Source: Candidatus Omnitrophota bacterium
GTDB taxonomy: Bacteria > Omnitrophota > Gorgyraeia > Tantalellales > Tantalellaceae
Assembly: GCA_013204685.1 (NCBI GenBank)
Contig: JABMSC010000211.1
Span: 1 to 19,263, forward strand
Length of the DNA: 19,263 nucleotides
Direction of reading: 5' to 3'
Below the pieces are notes generated by a model. The model did no database searches and had not been told where the DNA came from. It worked only from the letters and a program-made list of their open reading frames with translations. Numbering within the stretch: the stretch's first letter is position 1; each line of letters begins with the position of its first letter. Of the stretch, positions 8,108 through 14,948 are shown one piece after another. Both the position numbers and the translations under genes were made by a program.

Positions 8108-9968
8108 AGGTCCAAAGATGTCAACAGGCAGGATGATATTCGCACTGTGGAAGCCTTACAAGCGTCTAGTGGTAATAACGTTTTTATTGCTGCTGGGGTT
8201 TGCCTTTATGGAAAGCATAAGCATAGCGCTTTTGTACACTGTTTTTAGCCAGACCACTCAGACCATAGCGAAAAGTGGTGCACCTGATAAAGTGTATTCT
8301 TACGTAACGTTTGTAGCAAAATATGTTTCTATTAAAGATGTATTTGTCTTAAGTTGTGCATTACTGATAATAAGCCATCTCATTAAGTCTACGTTTGCTT
8401 TCCTGAATCAGTTTGCAAGTTTCTACCTTTCTTCTAGGACCAAGAGAGATTTTCACGATAAGATTTTTGGCAAATTCTTAAATTCCGAATATTCATTTTT
8501 TCTTAATTACAAGCATGGGTGGCTTATTCACAGGACGATGACGGTTCCTTTAGAGGCATCCATACTTCTCGATTATGTGCCACGGATGATGGTGAATGCT
8601 TTGAAAATAGTTGCAATTATTACTATGCTTTTCTTTATATCGCCTCCGGTTACAGGGTTCATAATCATTCTGGGTGCGGTTTATTATTTTATTACTAAGG
8701 TAGTCGCGAAGAAGGTTTCCTATCATATAGGAAAAGAGAAAATAGACGAGCTTGAGGGACAGAATGAGATGGCGGCAGAGGCGTTTACGGGAATAAAACA
8801 AATAAAAGTTTTCTCAGTCGTCAAAACATGGGTAGACAGGTTCTGGAAGTCCGTTCTTAAGTATTCGCAGCTGGAGATAAGGGACAGTATATGGCTTCTT
8901 GCTCCTCCTTGCATAATGGAATTTGCTGTTATTGGGGCTTTGGCTTTTGTGCTAATAATCCTTAAAAGCTATCATGAGTCGAGTTTTGTGACTATTCTTC
9001 CAGTTGTAGCGATATTTGGATACGGGATTCAGAGAATAATACCGGCCTTTAATCTTCTCGGTGCCCAGAGAATATCTTTTTCGGGAAAACTCCCGGTACT
9101 TGAAATTGTTTACAAGATTTTATCGGAATCAACAAGCGTGAAAGATGGAGACATAGAATTGGAAGGGTTTGACGACAGGATCTCTTTCAAAGATGTTTCT
9201 TTTTCTTATCCAGACCGTGAAGTGCTCTTTAAAGACCTTACTTTTAATGTCGAAAAAGGGAAGAGTGTTGCTATCGTGGGACCTTCTGGTTCAGGGAAGT
9301 CCACAATAGTAGACCTTATGCTTCGTCTTTTTAGTGCAAGTGGGGGAGAGATATCTATAGATGGTAAAAAGCTGAACGATATTCAGATAGATTCATGGCT
9401 CTCCAAAGTGGGCTTGGTAAGTCAGGACACTTTTGTTTTTCACGGGAGCATAAAGGAGAATATAGGTTTTGGAATGGACGATGTTTCTTCTGAGGCAATA
9501 ATAAAAGCCGCAGAAATAGCAAATGCGCATGAGTTCATCTTAGAATTTCCCGAGGGGTATGACACTGTAGTTGGTGACAGGGGGATGAAACTTTCAGTTG
9601 GACAGAGGCAGCGGATAGCCATTGCCCGAGCCATATTACGGGATCCAGAAATACTCATTCTGGATGAGGCAACTAGTTCTCTGGACAATATTTCTGAAGC
9701 TCTGGTACAGGAAGCTATTAACAACATTGCCAAGAACCATACAGTGATCATGATTGCACATAGACTGTCTACGATTATTGGTGCCGACAGAATAATAGTT
9801 CTGGATAATGGAAGAATAAAGGAAGAAGGGACTCATAAGGAACTTATGGATAAACAAGGTTTGTACTGGCGCCTATACAATACACAGAAAAGTTCTTCTC
9901 ATGATGATGCGGAGGAGAAGATGTTAGAAAACTTATCGGGTGAGGAGGATATAAAAAAATGGGTGTAG
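8100..9968 (+). CDS. ABC transporter with fused membrane and ATPase domains (MsbA/lipid-linked sugar exporter type)
   Basis: This 622-residue half-transporter probably flips a lipid, lipid-linked glycan or peptide across the inner membrane as a homodimer. Six hydrophobic segments can be placed at about residues 21-47, 80-107, 160-182, 183-202, 270-290 and 296-316. The ATPase domain has Walker A GPSGSGKST (394-402), the Q-loop Gln442, Walker B ILILDE (518-523), the D-loop SSLD and the switch His554. The signature motif reads LSVGQ (498-502) instead of LSGGQ. A charged ~30-residue tail follows the ATPase domain. The start at 8100 has AAAGGTGG upstream; an internal ATG at 8118, also with AAAGG, is a possible alternative. 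Position between sugar-synthesis modules suggests export of the glycan or its lipid carrier, but the substrate is not readable. Confidence 0.9.
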   Translation: MGKGPKMSTGRMIFALWKPYKRLVVITFLLLLGFAFMESISIALLYTVFSQTTQTIAKSGAPDKVYSYVTFVAKYVSIKDVFVLSCALLIISHLIKSTFAFLNQFASFYLSSRTKRDFHDKIFGKFLNSEYSFFLNYKHGWLIHRTMTVPLEASILLDYVPRMMVNALKIVAIITMLFFISPPVTGFIIILGAVYYFITKVVAKKVSYHIGKEKIDELEGQNEMAAEAFTGIKQIKVFSVVKTWVDRFWKSVLKYSQLEIRDSIWLLAPPCIMEFAVIGALAFVLIILKSYHESSFVTILPVVAIFGYGIQRIIPAFNLLGAQRISFSGKLPVLEIVYKILSESTSVKDGDIELEGFDDRISFKDVSFSYPDREVLFKDLTFNVEKGKSVAIVGPSGSGKSTIVDLMLRLFSASGGEISIDGKKLNDIQIDSWLSKVGLVSQDTFVFHGSIKENIGFGMDDVSSEAIIKAAEIANAHEFILEFPEGYDTVVGDRGMKLSVGQRQRIAIARAILRDPEILILDEATSSLDNISEALVQEAINNIAKNHTVIMIAHRLSTIIGADRIIVLDNGRIKEEGTHKELMDKQGLYWRLYNTQKSSSHDDAEEKMLENLSGEEDIKKWV

Positions 9969-10627
9969 ATAAAAACTATCTTAAAAGAGTTTTTTATACT
10001 TTTTGTCCAAAGGTCTTGTTTAAATTGTCGCCGTTTAAAAAACGGCCGAGGGCCCATTGGAAAAAACAGGATTCTGGGGACTCTCACGGATATGACAAAT
10101 ATGATTTTGCTCAAGAAAAACGTGATGTAGTTTTGGTTGAGGAAGTCAAGAGTAGAATAAGTGAAAATGAGTCTATATTAGATCTGGGATGTAATTGTGG
10201 AAGAGATCTGTATCTTCACAAAGGATCCGGATTTAGCAAATTAACAGGCGTGGACATTTGCCAGAATGCAATAGAATATGGGAAAAAGAAATTTGACCTT
10301 GCAAATGTTGAGATGGTGGCTGGTGGGTATGAAGAAGTATTGCCCAAGTTTGTTGCACACGGGAGAAAATTTGATCTTATTTATTCAGGAGGAGCAAGCA
10401 TATCTCTAGTACATCCTTCTTTTGATATAGTTAAACATATGTGCGCTTTATCGAATAAGTACGTATTATTGCTTAATGAAGACAATCAGGATTACGCTTA
10501 TTCAAGATTTTGGGAATGTGAGTTTAGGCGACATGGATTTATGCTCGTAAAATATCTACGCCCAGCTTATAAAGACAGGGGCAACCCAGATATTCTGAGT
10601 TCTCTGGCGGTATATCGCAGGGTTTAA
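9959..10627 (+). CDS. Class I SAM-dependent methyltransferase
   Basis: This 222-residue protein has a Rossmann-type methyltransferase core. The SAM-binding glycine motif 'LDLGCNCG' is at residues 74-81, with the acidic end of strand 2 in 'GVDI' (97-100). 'KFDLIYSGGASIS' (137-149) corresponds to motif IV. The N-terminal ~60 residues contain a short positively charged, moderately hydrophobic stretch and no cysteine cluster. It probably methylates a sugar or a small acceptor of the pathway (terminal O-methylation is common in O-antigens), but the substrate is unknown. The gene overlaps the ABC transporter end by 10 bases, with a GAGGAGG-like site upstream. Its base composition is visibly AT-richer than that of the pse genes. 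Confidence 0.85.
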   Translation: MGVDKNYLKRVFYTFCPKVLFKLSPFKKRPRAHWKKQDSGDSHGYDKYDFAQEKRDVVLVEEVKSRISENESILDLGCNCGRDLYLHKGSGFSKLTGVDICQNAIEYGKKKFDLANVEMVAGGYEEVLPKFVAHGRKFDLIYSGGASISLVHPSFDIVKHMCALSNKYVLLLNEDNQDYAYSRFWECEFRRHGFMLVKYLRPAYKDRGNPDILSSLAVYRRV

Positions 10628-10648
10628 GGTAAATAAAGGGAGTAAAAA

Positions 10649-11422
10649 ATGACAAAAGAAAAAAATAATCTAAAAAAGCGGTTAAAGTCTGGCGAGATGG
10701 TATTGGGAGTATGGAATTCAATTCCATCACCGTCTCTAGTGAATGTTATCGGAGCAAGCGGAGTAGATTTTATTATTATTGACTCTGAGCATGGCCCCAT
10801 AAACATGGAAACTGCGGAAGATATGGTTAGGGCAGCTGAAGTTGCAGGGAGTGCGCCTATCGTACGAGTTCCTTCTAACGAGGATCATCTTATATTGAGA
10901 GCACTTGATATAGGTGCGTGCGGCGTTCAGGTTCCCCATGTTTCAACAAAATTAGAGGCAGAAAAGGTTGTTAAAAGTGCTAAATATTATCCAGAAGGTG
11001 AACGAGGATTATCGCCCTTTACTAGAGCCGGTGGTTATGGTCTTAAAACAGAAGGATATACCGATAGAGCTAACAAAGAAACCATGGTTATACTCAACAT
11101 CGAAGGCAAAGAAGGCGTTTCCAATATCGAGGAGATCGCCACTTTGCCAGGTATTGATGTGATATTTGTCGGGCCCTATGACCTTTCCCAGTCCCTTGGA
11201 ATACCTGGGGAGGTGCGCGACAAGAAAGTATTGGATGCTATAAAGACATGTGCGGATGTTGCTGCTAAAAATGGTATTGCATGTGGGTCTTTTGCGTGCG
11301 ACAGAGCGTATCTTGAACTCCTAATAGAGTGTGGGGTGAAATATCTGACATACATGGTTGATACTTCTGTGATAGCCGGGGCATACAAAGATGTATGTGA
11401 TTTTTTAAAGGAGAAAAAATAG
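10649..11422 (+). CDS. HpcH/HpaI family class II pyruvate aldolase
   Basis: This 257-residue metal-dependent aldolase belongs to the HpcH/HpaI family, which joins pyruvate to, or splits it from, aldehydes to give 4-hydroxy-2-keto acids. All catalytic positions known from HpaI can be matched with a constant shift of three: His48 (H45, in 'DSEHGP'), Arg73 (R70, 'IVRVP'), Glu152 (E149, 'NIEGKEG') and Asp178 (D175, 'VGPYDLS'). The length is typical. Family members act in aromatic degradation and rhamnonate catabolism, but no such genes are nearby. In this glycan operon it could build a 3-deoxy-2-ulosonic acid from pyruvate and a sugar aldehyde. AAGGGAG at 10636-10642 precedes the start. The family call is firm; the biosynthetic role is inferred from the neighbouring HAD phosphatase and KdsB homolog. 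Confidence 0.9.
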   Translation: MTKEKNNLKKRLKSGEMVLGVWNSIPSPSLVNVIGASGVDFIIIDSEHGPINMETAEDMVRAAEVAGSAPIVRVPSNEDHLILRALDIGACGVQVPHVSTKLEAEKVVKSAKYYPEGERGLSPFTRAGGYGLKTEGYTDRANKETMVILNIEGKEGVSNIEEIATLPGIDVIFVGPYDLSQSLGIPGEVRDKKVLDAIKTCADVAAKNGIACGSFACDRAYLELLIECGVKYLTYMVDTSVIAGAYKDVCDFLKEKK

Positions 11423-11425
11423 ATC

Positions 11426-13156
11426 ATGAATAAAAATAACAACTCTTTAAAACTTGAGGTGCTGGACTGCACTATTCGTGACGGTGGATATCTGAATAAC
11501 TGGCATTTTGACGTGAAAATGGTCAAAGAGTTATACCGCAAGATCTCACGGTCGGGTGTGGATACCATAGAACTGGGGTTCAAGAATAAACCTGACAGGG
11601 ATGATGTCGGTCAGTGGTATTCTGCCAGCGAGGATCTTATTGATGAAGTTACAAATGGGGCCTCAGGTGCGCTGATCTCTCTCATGGTGGATTATGGAAA
11701 AGCTGATACCGATAATATCCCGATGTCTGACAAGAGTCTCGTCAGCATGTACCGGGTTGCGAGTCACAGGGATACTGCTCTCGAAGCAATAGCTTTGTGT
11801 GAAGATCTTAAGGCGAAGGGTTACATTACATCAATACAGCTTATGGGTATAGGAGGGTATACGCAAGCAGATTTTGATGCAGTCGTGGGACCTCTTAAGA
11901 AATCTTCCATTGATTATGTGTATTTTGCCGATAGTTATGGGAGTCTTCTTCCACAGGATATAGATAAATATATCGATGTACTAAAGTACACAGGAAAAAG
12001 AATAGGATTTCATGCACACAATAGCTTACAGCTTGCATTTGCGAATACACTTGAAGCGATGAATAGCGGCATTAATATCGTTGACGCGACGGTTTTCGGT
12101 ATGGGGCGCGGTGCGGGTAACCTGGCTCTTGAAACTCTAATAGCCTATCTTGAGAAAACTCTGGGGCACAAGAAGTACAATACTGTACCGGTTCTGGATC
12201 TTATTGACCGTTACTTTGCGAATCTCAGGAACGAAATAAAATGGGGATATGACCTCCCCTATATGCTTTCGGGCATTCTTGAGGTTCATCCTAATTATGC
12301 CAAAGATCTAGTCGATCACCATGAATATAATGTTGATGATATGGTGAAGATCCTGGAGAATGTAAAGGATCAGAAGCCGGTAGGGTTCGAAAAAGAAGTT
12401 ATAGATAAAGTTATCAATAGGGGCTTTGTTAGTTCCGCAAAAAAACTCGAAGATGAAGATCATGACGTAGGGGAATTTGATACTCTTAAAAAGGAATATT
12501 CTGTTAAATATAAAGGAAGGCATGAAGGGAAGGATTTTCTTATACTTGCTAACGGCCCAAGTTTGAAAGAACACAAAAAAGAGATAGATGAGTTCATAAA
12601 GAGATACGATCCGGTAATAATGGGGGCAAATTATCTTGGAGGTCTCTTTAAGCCGCATTATCACGCGTTCAGTAATAAAAAAAGGTTTTCCAGTTATGTG
12701 GACCAGACGGACTCTTCGTCTGAGCTTCTCGTTTCCAGCAGCTTTGATGAGGATTTTATACGGGAATATACGGGAAGAGATTTTGAACGCATTGTCCATC
12801 TTAATCGTGTATCGGGGGCTTTTGGTATAAAGGATAACATAATAGCATCGAACTGTAGAACAGTTTCTATTCTTCTTATAGCGGTAGCTATTATTATGGG
12901 AGCAAAAAGGATATTCATCGCCGGTATGGACGGATACAAGAACAAGGAGAATTTTCTTGCGAATAATGTCCATTTTTACAAAGAAGCCGAAGAGGCCGAA
13001 AGCTTCGAAATGCAGATGAAGAAACATAACTGGAACGAGGAACTCCTTAACGGTATAAACTCGTTTCTTATGAAAAAAAACAAGGAAGGCTTGCATATAA
13101 TAACACCGACAAGCCATAAACATTTTTATAACAGTGTATACAACTGGATAAAATAA
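11426..13156 (+). CDS. Fusion of DRE-TIM aldolase (4-hydroxy-2-oxovalerate aldolase-like) and Maf/MptE-like DUF115 domain
   Basis: This 576-residue two-domain protein begins with an HMGL-like TIM barrel (about residues 8-330). 'DCTIRDGGY' (14-22) supplies the catalytic Arg18 and metal ligand Asp19, and 'HAHN' (196-199) gives the two metal-binding histidines. 'GMGRGAGN' (225-232) closes the site, as in DmpG/MhpE aldolases. The C-terminal part (about 365-576) has 'FLILANGPSL' (371-380) and 'FIAGMDGY' (497-504), the pattern of the DUF115/MAF_flag10 domain found in Maf flagellin glycosyltransferases and MptE-like proteins. Maf proteins handle pseudaminic and legionaminic acids, which fits the context. 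I infer that one half makes a keto acid sugar and the other binds or transfers an activated form. There is no frameshift or internal stop. The gene sits four bases after the HpcH gene. Confidence 0.85.
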   Translation: MNKNNNSLKLEVLDCTIRDGGYLNNWHFDVKMVKELYRKISRSGVDTIELGFKNKPDRDDVGQWYSASEDLIDEVTNGASGALISLMVDYGKADTDNIPMSDKSLVSMYRVASHRDTALEAIALCEDLKAKGYITSIQLMGIGGYTQADFDAVVGPLKKSSIDYVYFADSYGSLLPQDIDKYIDVLKYTGKRIGFHAHNSLQLAFANTLEAMNSGINIVDATVFGMGRGAGNLALETLIAYLEKTLGHKKYNTVPVLDLIDRYFANLRNEIKWGYDLPYMLSGILEVHPNYAKDLVDHHEYNVDDMVKILENVKDQKPVGFEKEVIDKVINRGFVSSAKKLEDEDHDVGEFDTLKKEYSVKYKGRHEGKDFLILANGPSLKEHKKEIDEFIKRYDPVIMGANYLGGLFKPHYHAFSNKKRFSSYVDQTDSSSELLVSSSFDEDFIREYTGRDFERIVHLNRVSGAFGIKDNIIASNCRTVSILLIAVAIIMGAKRIFIAGMDGYKNKENFLANNVHFYKEAEEAESFEMQMKKHNWNEELLNGINSFLMKKNKEGLHIITPTSHKHFYNSVYNWIK

Positions 13157-13157
13157 T

Positions 13158-14159
13158 ATGAATAGATTTGAATTAGCAAAATATTTATTGAATGAAAAGA
13201 AGTTTTTCAAACTTGTCTGTGGAGCGGGGAATGAGGATGCCGAAGAAGTGAGGCGGCTAGTTTTTGTGTATGCCTTGGCAGGTGCAAAGTGCTTTGATGT
13301 ATCGGCAAATGTTGATGTTGTAAAACACGCAGTTCTTGGTATTGAAGAAGCTATTCAGTATGCTGAAAAGCTCGGAAGGGAGATCAAGACCAGACCCTTT
13401 ATCAACGTGAGTATAGGCATGCGCGGCGATCCGCATGTTCGCAAAGCGACGATCACTGAAAAATGCACAAAGTGCGGCGCTTGCGTAAAAGAGTGCCCGA
13501 CAGACGCGATAACGGGCGATCTTAGCGTGATAGAGGCCAAATGCATTGGCTGCGGGAACTGTGAATCCGCCTGCAATTATGACGCAATAAGCTTCTATCA
13601 TAAAGATAAGGACCTGAAGAGCCTTCTGGAGGAATGCAGGGCGTGTGGTGCGGAACAGTTCGAGCTTCATGCCGCGGTGTCTGATTCATCCTCCATATTG
13701 GAAGAATGGACCATGGTAAATGAGGTTATCGACGATAATTATGTGAGCATGTGCCTGGACAGGCTTCACTTGGGGGACTCACAGCTGAGGAGAAGAATAA
13801 GAGATGCTCAGGAAATAGCGGGGGGAAGATTTATCGTCCAGGCGGACGGTGTCCCAATGAGCGGCGGGAACGATGATTATAACACCACGCTGCAGGCGAT
13901 CGCGATCGCTGATATTGTAATGAAAAGCAAACTGCCTGTTAAGGTTCTTCTTTCAGGCGGAACTAACAGCCTGACGGCCAGATTTGCCGATATGTGCGGT
14001 GTTGCGTATAACGGCGTTTCCATTGGAACATTTGCCAGGAATCTGGTAAAGGAACTTATCAATCAGGATGATTTTATGAGGGATGGTGAAAAAATAAAGC
14101 AGGCAGTTGAGATAGCCGACAAACTGATCACCGATAATATAGGAGAACGTATATGGTAG
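13158..14159 (+). CDS. LdpA-like protein with two [4Fe-4S] clusters
   Basis: This 333-residue protein has two ferredoxin motifs in the middle: C103/C106/C109/C113 and C129/C132/C135/C139. They are flanked by TIM-barrel-like segments. The N-terminal 'KLVCGAGNEDAEEVRRLV' and 'AGAKCFDVSA' (41-50), and the C-terminal 'QADGVPMSGG' (228-237), 'LLSGGTNS' (264-271) and 'GVSIGTFARNL' (287-297), closely follow the layout of LdpA, the cyanobacterial redox sensor of the circadian clock. I compared this from memory, not by alignment. Its biochemical activity is unknown. Here it lies between an aldolase fusion and a HAD phosphatase, with a one-base gap before it and a seven-base overlap after it, so a redox or lyase step in sugar-acid synthesis is more likely than clock input. 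No clear Shine-Dalgarno precedes the ATG, so translation is probably coupled to the upstream gene. Confidence 0.8.
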   Translation: MNRFELAKYLLNEKKFFKLVCGAGNEDAEEVRRLVFVYALAGAKCFDVSANVDVVKHAVLGIEEAIQYAEKLGREIKTRPFINVSIGMRGDPHVRKATITEKCTKCGACVKECPTDAITGDLSVIEAKCIGCGNCESACNYDAISFYHKDKDLKSLLEECRACGAEQFELHAAVSDSSSILEEWTMVNEVIDDNYVSMCLDRLHLGDSQLRRRIRDAQEIAGGRFIVQADGVPMSGGNDDYNTTLQAIAIADIVMKSKLPVKVLLSGGTNSLTARFADMCGVAYNGVSIGTFARNLVKELINQDDFMRDGEKIKQAVEIADKLITDNIGERIW

Positions 14160-14926
14160 ATGTTAAAATTAACGGTGAGACAATAAAAGGTATTGAGCTT
14201 TTTGTTTTCGATAAAGATGGAACGCTCATGGATCTTTATCTGTACTGGAGGAGCATGATCGCACTTAGAGCAGAAAGATTATGCTTATTTTATGGCTTGG
14301 ATATAGATGAGCATAAAGAGAACCTTATGGATGCAATGGGTATAGATGTGCCCGGGGAAAGACTAAAGCCCGAGGGGCCGGTTGGGTTATTGCCGCGCGC
14401 AATTGTACAAAAAGCCGCGGAAGATTATCTTATTAATTGTGGGTGCGAGGATGTCTCCAGCGTGTGTTTCCGGGTTTTTGAAGAAGTAGATGATGCATCT
14501 GTCTCTTTATTGGATAAATTCATACAACCGCTTGAAGGCGCTGTTGATCTGGTGAGGAAAATAAAAGAGAATGGCTGCAAGGTGGCCATTGCAACAACAG
14601 ACAGGACTGAGAGAGCTAAACTAGCGATGAAATTCCTGGATATGGATGAGTTTGTAGATATTGTTATAGGTGCAGATAAAGTCCAGAATTCTAAGCCCTC
14701 ACCTGAGATGCTCACCTCAATCGGGAGTGCATTGGGCACAGCACCTGGGGAATCTATTATGGTAGGGGATGCCAAGACTGATGTTCAGATGGGTATAAAT
14801 GCGGATTTCAAGGCTTCGGTAGGCGTTTGCAGCGGGCTTGCGAGCAGGGAAGTTCTTTCTTCCCTTACGCCTTATGTGATCGAAGACGTATCGGAGATAC
14901 ACCTGGAGCCGGTACCAAAGGGCTAG
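14153..14926 (+). CDS. HAD-superfamily phosphatase (phosphoglycolate phosphatase-like)
   Basis: This 257-residue HAD hydrolase has all four motifs. The nucleophile loop is DKDGTL at residues 20-25 (Asp20 nucleophile, Asp22 acid/base). Thr148 is in 'VAIATTD', Lys181 is in 'KPSPEM', and the metal site 'GDAKTD' is at 205-210. A ~100-residue helical cap (about 30-125) lies between motifs I and II, as in Gph/CbbY-type enzymes; KdsC lacks this cap. It probably dephosphorylates a phosphorylated sugar or sugar acid, and would stand in for KdsC before cytidylyl transfer. Family members are promiscuous, so the substrate is inferred from the aldolases upstream and the KdsB homolog downstream. AGGAG (14141-14145) lies seven bases before the start, and the gene overlaps the LdpA-like gene by seven bases. 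Confidence 0.87.
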   Translation: MVDVKINGETIKGIELFVFDKDGTLMDLYLYWRSMIALRAERLCLFYGLDIDEHKENLMDAMGIDVPGERLKPEGPVGLLPRAIVQKAAEDYLINCGCEDVSSVCFRVFEEVDDASVSLLDKFIQPLEGAVDLVRKIKENGCKVAIATTDRTERAKLAMKFLDMDEFVDIVIGADKVQNSKPSPEMLTSIGSALGTAPGESIMVGDAKTDVQMGINADFKASVGVCSGLASREVLSSLTPYVIEDVSEIHLEPVPKG

Positions 14927-14933
14927 AGGTAAT

Positions 14934-14938
14934 GGAGG
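14934..14938 (+). promoter_or_regulatory. Shine-Dalgarno that supports a TTG start
   Basis: GGAGG lies 10 bases before TTG 14949, the proposed start of the second radical SAM gene. No in-frame ATG or GTG gives a protein that keeps the first beta-strand ('KKIILVNLPQG'), so the TTG start is preferred. Confidence 0.65.
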
Positions 14939-14948
14939 TATTTTAGGT

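Noticed and set aside
10711..10727. Near-perfect palindrome ATGGAATT-C-AATTCCAT
   Set aside because: Short, with a one-base centre, inside the HpcH/HpaI coding region (Trp-Asn-Ser-Ile-Pro); no partner copy nearby, probably chance.
12308..13210. 300-codon open frame on the minus strand
   Set aside because: It lies wholly opposite the aldolase/DUF115 fusion and reads as a low-complexity Phe/Tyr/Ile-rich product with no recognisable motif; the + strand frame has clear catalytic motifs.
13896..13909. Two overlapping GCGATCGC octamers (and one at 1765-1772) that resemble the cyanobacterial HIP1 repeat
   Set aside because: Only three copies occur in 19 kb, two of them encoding an Ala-Ile-Ala run; the rest of the window does not look cyanobacterial, so this does not support a cyanobacterial origin of the LdpA-like gene.
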